In this document: positions 52,841 through 60,412 of the stretch, in pieces
Numbering within the stretch: the stretch's first letter is position 1
How the letters are laid out: every line of letters begins with the position of its first letter
Assembly: GCA_050485405.1 (NCBI GenBank)
Contig: JBJHBI010000009.1
Location: forward strand, 18,712-82,711
Source of the DNA: Saliniramus sp050485405
GTDB lineage: Bacteria > Pseudomonadota > Alphaproteobacteria > Rhizobiales > Beijerinckiaceae
Direction: 5' to 3'
DNA: 64,000 nucleotides
Made by a program: the position numbers and the translations under genes
Notes under the pieces: generated by a model
Seen by the model: only the letters and a program-made list of their open reading frames with translations
Database searches by the model: none
Told to the model about the DNA's origin: nothing

Positions 52841-53371
52841 TCAGTCGGTCAACGCGACCTTGCCGGATGAAGTTGCAGCGCTCGCCAATGCGATGACGGC
52901 GAGGGCGAAGGAAATCAGGGCGTTCCACCCGGCCATGGTGATGCCGAGGAAGAACCAGGCGGGCTCCGAGCAGTCGATCACGCGCACGGTTTCGAGCTGG
53001 CGCATGAAGTCATCCATGTCGCTCGCCCGCGCCGCCGCCTCGCCGCCGCATCCGGTCGGGCCGAGGAAATACCCCATCTCGACGCCCACGTGATAGAGCG
53101 CGAGCCCCGTCCCGGCGAGGAAAATCAGCCCGGTCAGCCCGAGGCCGGCACGGGCCGGGCCGGGTCGGGTCGCGAAAAAGGCGACGCCGAGCGCGATCGG
53201 GATCGCGGCATAATGCGGCCAACGCTGATACAGACAGAGCAGGCAGGGCTGCAATCCGACCACGTATTCGTAATACAGAGCCGCCGCGATCGTCGCGATC
53301 GAAGCGAGTGCGATCGCGAGCGCGATGCCGCGATGAATGGCGAGAAGGCTGGTGATCTGCACTTTCGTCAC
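52841..53371 (-). CDS. dsbB: Disulfide bond formation protein DsbB
   Basis: A 176-aa inner-membrane quinone oxidoreductase that reoxidises DsbA. Four helices are visible; the periplasmic redox pairs are Cys43/Cys46 in QPCLLCLYQR and Cys108/Cys134 on the second loop. Starts at GTG 53371, two bases after the stop of the upstream YqaA gene, so translation is probably coupled. Confidence 0.9.
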   Translation of the reverse strand: MTKVQITSLLAIHRGIALAIALASIATIAAALYYEYVVGLQPCLLCLYQRWPHYAAIPIALGVAFFATRPGPARAGLGLTGLIFLAGTGLALYHVGVEMGYFLGPTGCGGEAAARASDMDDFMRQLETVRVIDCSEPAWFFLGITMAGWNALISFALAVIALASAATSSGKVALTD

Positions 53372-53373
53372 CC

Positions 53374-53955
53374 TCAGAAGAGATAGCGCACGAGCACGAA
53401 TCCGAGCACTCCGACGATCGCCACCAGCGTCGTCAACACGGCGAAATGACGGTCGATGAAATCGCGGATCCAGTCGCCGAACTTGTAGAGCAAGGCCGCG
53501 AGCAGGAAGAAGCGGGCGCCTCGCGTCAGCAGCGACAGCAGGATGAACATCCAGACATCGTAGCCCGCAAAGCCGGAGGTGATCGTGATCAGCTTGTAGG
53601 GGATCGGCGTGAAGCCGGCGATCATGATCGTCCAGTGGCCGTGTTCGGCGAACAGCGCGCGGAAGTTCGCGGCCTTGTCCTCCAGGCCATAGAGCTCGAT
53701 GACCCAGAGCCCGACCGATTCGTAGAGCAACGCCCCGATGATATAGCCGAGCAAGCCGCCCGCGACGGAGGTCAGCGTCGTGATCAGCGCGTAGTAATAA
53801 GCGCGCTCAGGCCGCGCCAGCGCCATCGGCACCAGCATCGCATCCGGCGGGATCGGGAAGAAGGAGCTTTCCGAGAACGAAACTGCGCCGAGGCCCCACG
53901 GCGCCCAGGGGCGCGCGGCGAGAGACAGGGTCCAGTGATACAGACGTCTGAGCAT
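53374..53955 (-). CDS. YqaA-family (DedA-like) membrane protein
   Basis: A 193-aa YqaA/SNARE-associated (DedA-like) membrane protein. The FSESSFFPIPPDAMLVP and GFTPIPYKLITITSGF re-entrant motifs with paired Pro residues are typical. DedA relatives act in phospholipid or undecaprenyl-phosphate flipping; for the YqaA subgroup this is not established. Upstream of and probably co-transcribed with dsbB. Confidence 0.88.
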   Translation of the reverse strand: MLRRLYHWTLSLAARPWAPWGLGAVSFSESSFFPIPPDAMLVPMALARPERAYYYALITTLTSVAGGLLGYIIGALLYESVGLWVIELYGLEDKAANFRALFAEHGHWTIMIAGFTPIPYKLITITSGFAGYDVWMFILLSLLTRGARFFLLAALLYKFGDWIRDFIDRHFAVLTTLVAIVGVLGFVLVRYLF

Positions 53956-54152
53956 GTTCCGCCTTCGCTGAATACCGATTCACGCGGGTTGCGAGGCCGC
54001 TTGAATCTCCTGATCCACGGCCTGCCTCGCGCGCCGGCGGCTTCTCTTACGTGATCTGCGCCAAATTCGTAAGCGAAACCTGAAGCTGCGTCGCAGGACC
54101 GGTTAAATTCGTTGATCTGTCCGCAACGGTCGTGCTAACCGGACATCGTGTT

Positions 54153-54237
54153 GCCCCTGTGGCGGAATTGGTAGACGCGCTCGACTCAAAATCGAGTTCC
54201 GCAAGGAGTGCCCGTTCGACTCGGGCCAGGGGCACCA
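54153..54237 (+). tRNA. tRNA-Leu (CAA)
   Basis: An 85-nt class II tRNA: acceptor GCCCCTG/CAGGGGC, anticodon stem CTCGA/TCGAG with loop CTCAAAA (anticodon CAA), a long variable arm, T-arm GCCCGTTCGACTCGGGC, discriminator A and encoded CCA. A T-run (TTTTT) follows closely at about 54240. Confidence 0.97.
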
Positions 54238-54377
54238 TCTTTTTCCCGAAATTTCAATCGAAAGAACCGGCATGCGCTCGCAAGGCTGCCGCGACGGCTC
54301 CGCAATTCTCCGCTCTGTCGCATTCGGACATGCGTCGTATGATGCTGCACTGCAAGAGAGGCGGGAGAGGCGTCGTC

Positions 54378-54965
54378 ATGACGAAGAAGATCGCCATCAT
54401 CCAGGGCCACCCGGATCCGGAGGGCGGGCATTACTGCCATGCGCTCGCGGAATCCTACCGCGCGGGCGCCGAGGCTGCGGGACATGTCGCGACCATCATC
54501 GACACTGCCGCGATGGATCTGCCGTATATCCGCAACCAGGCGCAATGGAAGGCGCCGCCGACGGACGAAGCCGTCCTGCGCATGCAGGCGATCGTCGGCG
54601 AGGCGGATCATCTCGTGATCATCTATCCGCTCTGGCTCGGCGACATGCCCGCCATCCTGAAATCGGCCCTCGAACATCTCTCCTGCGGCGGTTTCGTGAT
54701 GTCGATCGACGAAAACGGCAACTGGCAGCAGAAGCTGAAGGGCAAATCGGCGCGCGTCGTGGTGACGATGGGGATGCCGGCTCTGGTCTATCGGTTGTAT
54801 TTTCTCTCGCATTCGCTCAAAAGCCTGGAGCGCAACATTCTCAAATTCGCCGGCGTCAAGCCGGTGCGCACGACATTGATGGGGCGCGTCGAGGGCGAGG
54901 GGCGATCCGTCCAGCGCGAAGCATGGCTCGCCCAGATGCGCAGCTTCGGCGCCGAGGCGGCGTGA
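54378..54965 (+). CDS. NAD(P)H-dependent flavodoxin-fold oxidoreductase
   Basis: A 195-aa Flavodoxin_2 (NQO1/MdaB-like) protein. The N-terminal IIQGHPDPEGGHYCHALAES and central IIYPLWLGDMPAILKSALE are family motifs for FMN/FAD binding. Probably an NAD(P)H quinone or nitro reductase; the acceptor is unknown. ATG 54378 follows GAGAGG; the open frame upstream covers tRNA-Leu. A CDF transporter gene follows 46 bases later. Confidence 0.85.
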   Translation: MTKKIAIIQGHPDPEGGHYCHALAESYRAGAEAAGHVATIIDTAAMDLPYIRNQAQWKAPPTDEAVLRMQAIVGEADHLVIIYPLWLGDMPAILKSALEHLSCGGFVMSIDENGNWQQKLKGKSARVVVTMGMPALVYRLYFLSHSLKSLERNILKFAGVKPVRTTLMGRVEGEGRSVQREAWLAQMRSFGAEAA

Positions 54966-55011
54966 GAACGGATACGGATGCGCCGGCGATGCGGCGCGGG
55001 GAGCAGGCATC

Positions 55012-55923
55012 GTGAATATCAACAGCGTCAACATGGCGTGGCTGACCATCGCCGTCGCCATCGTCGTCTTTTCGATCAAGCTCCTCGCCTGGTGGGTGAC
55101 GGGGAGCGTGGCGCTGTTTTCCGATGCGCTGGAGACGACCACGAACATCGTCGCGGCCAGCGTGGCGCTCGTCGCGCTGCGCATCGCGACGAAGCCACCG
55201 GATGCCGAGCACCCTTACGGCCATCACAAGGCGGAATATTTCTCCGCGATTCTGTCGGGCGTCTTCATCATCCTCGCTGCGCTCGCGATCCTGCACGAGG
55301 CGGTCGGCGGGCTGATGGATCCGCGCGCGCCGCAGGCTCCGCTGGCCGGCCTCGCCCTCGCCGTCCTCGCGACGCTGATCAATGGTGGCTGGGCATTTGC
55401 GCTGCGCAAGCGCGGGCAGACCCTGCGCTCACCGGCGCTCCTGGCCGAGAGCCGCCATCTGATGACCGATGTCTGGACCTCGGTCGGCGTCGTCGCCGGT
55501 TTCGCGCTGGTGGCGGTGAGCGGCTGGCTGATCCTTGATTCGCTGGTCGCCATCGCGGTCGCGATCAACATCCTGTGGAGCGGCTGGAAGCTCCTGCACC
55601 ACTCCACCGACGGCTTGATGGACCGCGCCGTCTCGGACGAGGAGCGCGCCCAGATCAGCGCCATCGTCACCGCCAACGGCGACGGGGCGCTGGAAGCCCA
55701 CGACCTCAAGACCCGCCACGCCGGCAGCGCCACCTTCATCGAATTCCACCTCGTCGTCCCCCGCGCCATGACCGTGGAAGAATCCCACGACATCTGCGAC
55801 CGCATCGAACGCGCCATCCGCCATGAGATCGCGGGCGCGATGATCACGATCCACGTGGAGCCGGATCCGAAGGTGGAGGACGCGCCGTGTATTCCGATTG
55901 CGGATGCGGGTGGGCGGGGGTGA
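55012..55923 (+). CDS. Cation diffusion facilitator (CDF) transporter
   Basis: A 303-aa CDF metal exporter with six predicted transmembrane helices and a cytoplasmic C-terminal domain of ferredoxin-like fold (about 210-293). Metal-site residues are in the helix motifs SDALETTTN and ESRHLMTDVWTS, and the interface region DLKTRHAGSATFIEFHLVV is typical. Exchange of Zn2+, Fe2+ or Mn2+ for protons is likely, specificity not readable. Starts at GTG 55012. Last core gene before the composition shift. Confidence 0.9.
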   Translation: MNINSVNMAWLTIAVAIVVFSIKLLAWWVTGSVALFSDALETTTNIVAASVALVALRIATKPPDAEHPYGHHKAEYFSAILSGVFIILAALAILHEAVGGLMDPRAPQAPLAGLALAVLATLINGGWAFALRKRGQTLRSPALLAESRHLMTDVWTSVGVVAGFALVAVSGWLILDSLVAIAVAINILWSGWKLLHHSTDGLMDRAVSDEERAQISAIVTANGDGALEAHDLKTRHAGSATFIEFHLVVPRAMTVEESHDICDRIERAIRHEIAGAMITIHVEPDPKVEDAPCIPIADAGGRG

Positions 55924-56049
55924 TGGGGGGGGTGTGGGGGATGGTCTGCTTCCGACGCCATTGCAGCCTTCAACGCACCCCTGTCGGTTCCCGAAAGGCA
56001 GCCGTTCGTTCAGTTCCCGCTGGACGGCTCTGCCGAGAGCGTCGGGCGG

Positions 56050-56517
56050 TTATCCAATCATCTTGCCTTCCAACGCCTTGGCGGCTTCAAGCAGCGGGCG
56101 TAGAGCTTTCGTTGCATCGTGCCAGTGGCAGAATAACGTGATAGGTGCCGGGAGGATGGAAAGCGCGACGAGAATTATGGAGAATTGAGGGTTGACGGGT
56201 GACGAATAATAATATGATATCAAAACCAAAAGTAGCGTCAGAATGGCTGCCACGACCGAGTTAGCAACAAGATACCTTTTGTAGTCGGTAAACATTTGGA
56301 TCTTATAGACCTCGAATCGGCTTATGATCGCAGCAAGCTGTTCGCTATGCTCGTCCTTGGGGGGATGGTTTGGGTCTTCGGCAACATTCTGCATGCGCTC
56401 AATCGACCGGATCATCGGTTGAAGCCCAATTTCGCCGTACATCTGCAGCAGCGCGGCTCCGAGATGGAGCCCTACCCCTAGTTGAACAAGGCTTGAGAAA
56501 TCTCCAAAGTTCATCAT
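56050..56517 (-). CDS. Small membrane protein of accessory module, unknown
   Basis: A 155-aa protein with a soluble, helical N-terminal half (about 1-80) followed by two transmembrane helices (about 83-104 and 112-130) and a short cytoplasmic tail. Base composition is visibly lower in GC than the neighbouring core genes (24 of 60 bases G/C at 56161-56220). It is divergent from the metallopeptidase gene with only 25 bases between start codons, so the two probably share one regulated promoter region. No family recognised; the layout is reminiscent of membrane effectors in defence modules but that is only a guess. Confidence 0.65.
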   Translation of the reverse strand: MMNFGDFSSLVQLGVGLHLGAALLQMYGEIGLQPMIRSIERMQNVAEDPNHPPKDEHSEQLAAIISRFEVYKIQMFTDYKRYLVANSVVAAILTLLLVLISYYYSSPVNPQFSIILVALSILPAPITLFCHWHDATKALRPLLEAAKALEGKMIG

Positions 56518-56542
56518 CGGCCCTACGTGCTGGGGAAAACTC

Positions 56543-57718
56543 TTGACCTACAATCCTGCCATACTCCGCGATGCTCTCAAGGCAAGATCAATGAGCATGC
56601 GCGATTTGTCCAAGCGGCTGCAAATGGATATTGCGGACCTCCGCAGGGAGATCGAAGGCAAACCGGAGCCGGGACTCGGGGTGATCGGCAAAATTGCCCG
56701 TGAACTCTCCTTGCCCAAGTTCGCCTTCTTTATGTCTCAGCCTCCCGAGCTTAATGGCGCGCTTCCGGATTTTAGGTCCGACCAACCGGAAGAAACTCAG
56801 AAATCACGCCGGACTGTAGAAGTCATCCAATTTGCGCAGAGTGTTCAGCGCACCGCAATCGCGCTAGCTGACGCCCCGGCAAACGACTGGCCTCGTTTCA
56901 CCGCGACTACCGTGCCGGACATTGAATCCTTTGCACTCAGCGTCCGCAAATATTTCGAGATAACGCTTGAGGACCAGTATGACGCGAAGGATGCCAGAGC
57001 CTTCTATACGCTGTGCAGAAAAAAGATTGAGGACAAAGGGATATACGTCCTCCATGCCAGTTTCCCGTCGGAAGATGGCAGTGGGTTCTGTCTGGCTCAC
57101 TCGGAAAACCCAGTAATCTTAGTCAATACGAAGAATCAAACGCGCGCACGGCGCCTTTTCACGCTGATCCACGAGCTTGCTCATGTGCTGATGGGCAAAA
57201 GCGGCATTTCTGACCCGTTTGTTAGAAAGAATTCAATCGAGAGGCGCTGCAATCGCTTTGCTGGCGCGTTCCTTGCTCCGAAACCCTACATCCGTCGGCT
57301 GTTAAGAAACGCTACGCTTTCCAAGCATCCGGACCCCGACGACGTAGCTTGGGTGTCTCGCCGGCTCAAAATCAGTCAGGAAGCGTCCGTTCTCCGGCTG
57401 GAGCAACTTGGCATCTTTGCAGAGGGGAGCCATTCTTCGTGGCTCGCTATCGTAAAGGGCCGTGGCGGCAACCCCGATTATTCCGAGAAGGGTGGCGGCG
57501 GTAGTGGCGAACCTCCTCCACAGGAAAAGACGAAGCTGGCGAAATACGGCTTCCACTTTGCCCAGGTTTTCTCGCCCCTCCTTGCCAGAGGGAAAATTGA
57601 CCCGATCCATCTCTACAGGGCCACAGGGCTGAAGCCAGCGTATCAGAAGGCATACTTCGACTACGCCAAATCTTTGACCTCCGACGAACTTCAGTATCTG
57701 GATCTTGATGATGAGTGA
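56543..57718 (+). CDS. HTH plus ImmA/IrrE-type metallopeptidase
   Basis: A 391-aa protein from TTG 56543 (GGGGA 7 bases upstream). Residues about 6-65 resemble an Xre-like helix-turn-helix (MRDLSKRLQMDIADLRREI). The central ImmA/IrrE (COG2856) zinc metallopeptidase has His210-Glu211-x-x-His214 in TLIHELAHVLMG and probable third ligand Glu233 (IERRCNRFAGAF). About 60 further residues form an extra C-terminal part after a Gly-rich linker at 315-322. In ImmA systems the protease destroys a repressor; in toxin-antitoxin pairs the same architecture acts as antitoxin. The next gene overlaps it by 8 bases. Confidence 0.82.
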   Translation: MTYNPAILRDALKARSMSMRDLSKRLQMDIADLRREIEGKPEPGLGVIGKIARELSLPKFAFFMSQPPELNGALPDFRSDQPEETQKSRRTVEVIQFAQSVQRTAIALADAPANDWPRFTATTVPDIESFALSVRKYFEITLEDQYDAKDARAFYTLCRKKIEDKGIYVLHASFPSEDGSGFCLAHSENPVILVNTKNQTRARRLFTLIHELAHVLMGKSGISDPFVRKNSIERRCNRFAGAFLAPKPYIRRLLRNATLSKHPDPDDVAWVSRRLKISQEASVLRLEQLGIFAEGSHSSWLAIVKGRGGNPDYSEKGGGGSGEPPPQEKTKLAKYGFHFAQVFSPLLARGKIDPIHLYRATGLKPAYQKAYFDYAKSLTSDELQYLDLDDE

Positions 57719-58145
57719 GTCGGGTCTGGCTTGCTCCTGCTTGGCTGATACCCATGGCCTTCTTGAGGTCGCGATGCAGACCTCAGGGAATTTGAAAACG
57801 TCGCTTTTGAACCAGATTTCGTCGGGGATGATTGGGATTCCTGCAATGGTCTGGCAGGAATTTAAGGACCTCTACCCTGACAAAGCGACCGCATTGGAGC
57901 CGTACGTCTCTGCGACTGCAACCATCGGGATGAGGAAAAGGGCCTACACCGCAAAGGCTGGGAGCATCGCTGAAAAGCTAAACTCCGGCTTTGCGGTGGG
58001 GCCTTACGACAGCGGAATCGAGATCCAGGTAGCTGCAATCTCGTCGGTGGAAAAACGTCCCGTCCTGACCAGCACACCGCAGCTAGCTCAATACAAGAAA
58101 ATGTCGTGCACGGCCATCGATCTTGAGAACTGGCTGCAACAATAA
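57711..58145 (+). CDS. PIN-like protein, putative toxin
   Basis: A 144-aa protein whose ATG at 57711 overlaps the metallopeptidase stop (ATGs at 57708 also possible). The pattern fits a PIN-like ribonuclease fold of the DUF4411/COG2402 type: Asp13 (LADTHGLLEV), Glu50 (MVWQEFKDLYP), Asp100 (YDSGIEIQVAA) and the terminal VLTSTPQLAQ strand, where the usual last Asp is replaced by Ser/Thr. Coupled translation with an Xre-ImmA partner supports a toxin-antitoxin pair. The family call rests on motif spacing only. Confidence 0.6.
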   Translation: MSESGLACSCLADTHGLLEVAMQTSGNLKTSLLNQISSGMIGIPAMVWQEFKDLYPDKATALEPYVSATATIGMRKRAYTAKAGSIAEKLNSGFAVGPYDSGIEIQVAAISSVEKRPVLTSTPQLAQYKKMSCTAIDLENWLQQ

Positions 58146-58785
58146 CGCGATATTAGCCAAATCGATTCAACGTTAGCATTGGGCCCGCGAACGGCAGCCT
58201 TCCCGACGCAGATTACCAAAACCCGCCGTTCCGCTTCCCACGCCAACACAGCCGCCCTCCCACTTTAACCCCTCACCACACAACCACCGTCGCCTCCCAC
58301 CCGCCCCCGTTCATACAAACCACCCATATCAATACTCCACACACAGACGCAGCCGGAGGAGACGGCTCGGCCTATGCTTTCGGGTTTGTTGGTGCCGTGG
58401 ATACGCAGTGCACGCGCCCATGGAACCCATCAGGCCGCCTTCCATTGAATCCTCATACTGGCCAGCGTTCCCGCGTGGAGCTGGTCGCCCTTCGCCCCAT
58501 GCCGCGCGGCGCCATCCGCGCACTCCCCCACCCGCTCCCTGCTACGTGAACCGCCCTCACCTCCTCCCACGCCGCACCCCTCACCTGCGACCGTGATCGG
58601 CTCCGGCGCTCCGGGGCGACTGCGTTCTCCGCCTGAAACGGGGCGCCGTCCCGGTCGCTCGGTATCGGCAGGTTCCGTGATTTGCGGCGGTGGGTTTCAG
58701 GATTGGTGAAAACCGGTTATGCAACGCGCCTGTCGCCGCGCCGGGATCGCCGGGTGCGGGTTTGTTTCGTGATCAGGATGATGCG
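58146..58785. other. Gene-poor stretch at right edge of accessory module
   Basis: About 640 bases with no convincing gene on either strand. From 58240 to about 58340 the plus strand is strikingly C/A-rich and G-poor; beyond 58340 the sequence returns to ordinary high GC, but the open frames there (up to about 60 codons) show no coherent third-position bias. It may hold decayed coding remnants and the right boundary of the module. No tRNA-derived repeat or terminal inverted repeat is visible. Confidence 0.5.
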
Positions 58786-59484
58786 ATGTCGATTATCGAT
58801 TCCGTCCGCAAGGTAATGGTGCCCATCCACAGGGAGGGCTATCCCTATATCGCCATCGCGGCCGTGGTGACGCTGATCCTCGCTTTCGTCTGGCAACCGC
58901 TCGGCTGGATCGCGGCGATCATCACCGCCTGGATCTGCTACTTCTTCCGCGATCCGCCGCGCGTCACCCCGATCCGCGACGGGCTCGTCGTATCCCCCGC
59001 CGACGGCACCGTGAGCATGATCGTCGTCGCCGAACCGCCGCCCGAGCTCGACCTGCCGCCGCAGCAGATGCTGCGGATATCCGTCTTCATGAACGTGTTC
59101 GATTGCCACGTGAACCGCTCGCCGGTCACCGGGCGCATCGTCAAGCAGGCCTATACGCCGGGGCTGTTTCTCAATGCGGAGCTCGACAAGGCGAGCGACG
59201 ACAACGAGCGCAACGGGCTGGTGATCGAGACGCCCGGCGCCACGATCGGCGTCGTCCAGATCGCCGGGCTCGTGGCGCGGCGGATCGTGAGCTTCGTCAA
59301 GGAGGGGGAGACGCTCGGGGCCGGGGATCGCTTCGGCCTGATCCGTTTCGGATCGCGTCTCGACGTGTATCTGCCGGCTGATACGGTGGCCCTCGTCGGC
59401 GTCGGGCAGACGGCGACCGCGGGTGAGACGGTGCTCGCCGATCTGCGGGCGGAAGAGCCGCAGCGCCTGTTCCGCAGCAGCTGA
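58786..59484 (+). CDS. psd: Phosphatidylserine decarboxylase
   Basis: A 232-aa Psd of the short, soluble-plus-two-helix type that makes phosphatidylethanolamine from phosphatidylserine. Two transmembrane segments lie at about 20-53. The autocatalytic cleavage site is Gly189-Ser190 in RFGSRLD, where Ser becomes the pyruvoyl group; VSPADGTVS and MNVFDCHVNRSPV are family motifs. The ATG at 58786 gives a normal N-terminus. pssA follows 49 bases later. Confidence 0.95.
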   Translation: MSIIDSVRKVMVPIHREGYPYIAIAAVVTLILAFVWQPLGWIAAIITAWICYFFRDPPRVTPIRDGLVVSPADGTVSMIVVAEPPPELDLPPQQMLRISVFMNVFDCHVNRSPVTGRIVKQAYTPGLFLNAELDKASDDNERNGLVIETPGATIGVVQIAGLVARRIVSFVKEGETLGAGDRFGLIRFGSRLDVYLPADTVALVGVGQTATAGETVLADLRAEEPQRLFRSS

Positions 59485-59533
59485 CGGACGGCACGACGCA
59501 GCGCGCCGCGCGTTCCGATACGGGAGTGAGACC

Positions 59534-60406
59534 ATGAAGCCGCTTTTTCCGCCCTTCGCGCCCGATCCGAACGAGCCGCGCCGCCGACGGTTCCGCCCCG
59601 TGCCCCTGCGCGTGATCGCCCCCAACCTGATCACGCTCTTCGCGCTCTGCCTCGGGCTGACCGCGATCCGCATGGCCTATGAGGACCGCCTCGAACTCGC
59701 CGTCTACGCCATTCTCGTGGCCGCCTTCCTCGACGGGATCGACGGGCGGGTGGCGCGCCTACTCAAGGGGACTTCGCGTTTCGGCGCAGAGCTTGATTCG
59801 CTGGCCGATTTCGTCAATTTCGGCGTCGCGCCGGCTTTGATCATCTACAGTTTCACGCTGGAGGGTCTCGGCGGGTTCGGCTGGGTGATCGCGCTCGTCT
59901 TCGCCATTGCGTCCTGCCTGAGGCTCGCCCGGTTCAACGTGATGGTCGATGATCCCGCCCGCCCGGAATGGAAGAAGGATTATTTCGTCGGCATGCCCGC
60001 GCCCGCCGGCGCCATTGTCGGGTTCCTGCCCGTCTACCTGCATTTTCTCGGCCTGCCGATGGACGGCTACATGGCCTTCCCGGTCGCGCTCTACATGCTC
60101 GCCATCGCTTTCCTGATGGTGTCGAGCCTGCCCACCTATGCGGGAAAATCGATCGGCAAGCGTATTCCCCGTTCCTGGGTCCTGCCGATTTTCGTGGCCA
60201 GCGTCGCCTTCGTCGGGCTGCTGCTCACCTTCACCTTCCAGATCCTCGCCCTGTGCACGCTGATCTATCTCGCGATGATCCCGCCGACATTCGCCCGCTA
60301 TCGCCAGCGAGAACGCGAGCATCACGCCAGGCTGCGCGAAGCGATCGATCGTCCCGATCCGCAACCAGCCCCCGCCACGAATGATACGCCGCCACCCGGC
60401 CCGTGA
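59534..60406 (+). CDS. pssA: CDP-diacylglycerol-serine O-phosphatidyltransferase
   Basis: A 290-aa membrane phosphatidylserine synthase, supplying the substrate of Psd. The CDP-alcohol phosphotransferase motif DGx2ARx8Gx3Dx3D runs from Asp70 to Asp92 (start DGRVAR, end DSLAD). Six to eight helices are visible. ATG 59534 has GGGAG about 8 bases upstream. Forms an operon with psd, the standard alphaproteobacterial pair for phosphatidylethanolamine synthesis. Confidence 0.95.
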   Translation: MKPLFPPFAPDPNEPRRRRFRPVPLRVIAPNLITLFALCLGLTAIRMAYEDRLELAVYAILVAAFLDGIDGRVARLLKGTSRFGAELDSLADFVNFGVAPALIIYSFTLEGLGGFGWVIALVFAIASCLRLARFNVMVDDPARPEWKKDYFVGMPAPAGAIVGFLPVYLHFLGLPMDGYMAFPVALYMLAIAFLMVSSLPTYAGKSIGKRIPRSWVLPIFVASVAFVGLLLTFTFQILALCTLIYLAMIPPTFARYRQREREHHARLREAIDRPDPQPAPATNDTPPPGP

Positions 60407-60412
60407 GGATCG

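Noticed and set aside
54153..54237. tRNA-Leu as attachment site for the 56-58 kb accessory module
   Set aside because: The module starts about 1.7 kb away, two ordinary genes lie between, and no copy of the tRNA 3' end is seen at the far side; no integrase gene is inside the module.
58329..58523. Minus-strand 64-aa frame in the gene-poor region
   Set aside because: No coding bias, no recognisable motif; the surrounding sequence has unusual composition and no supporting ribosome binding site.
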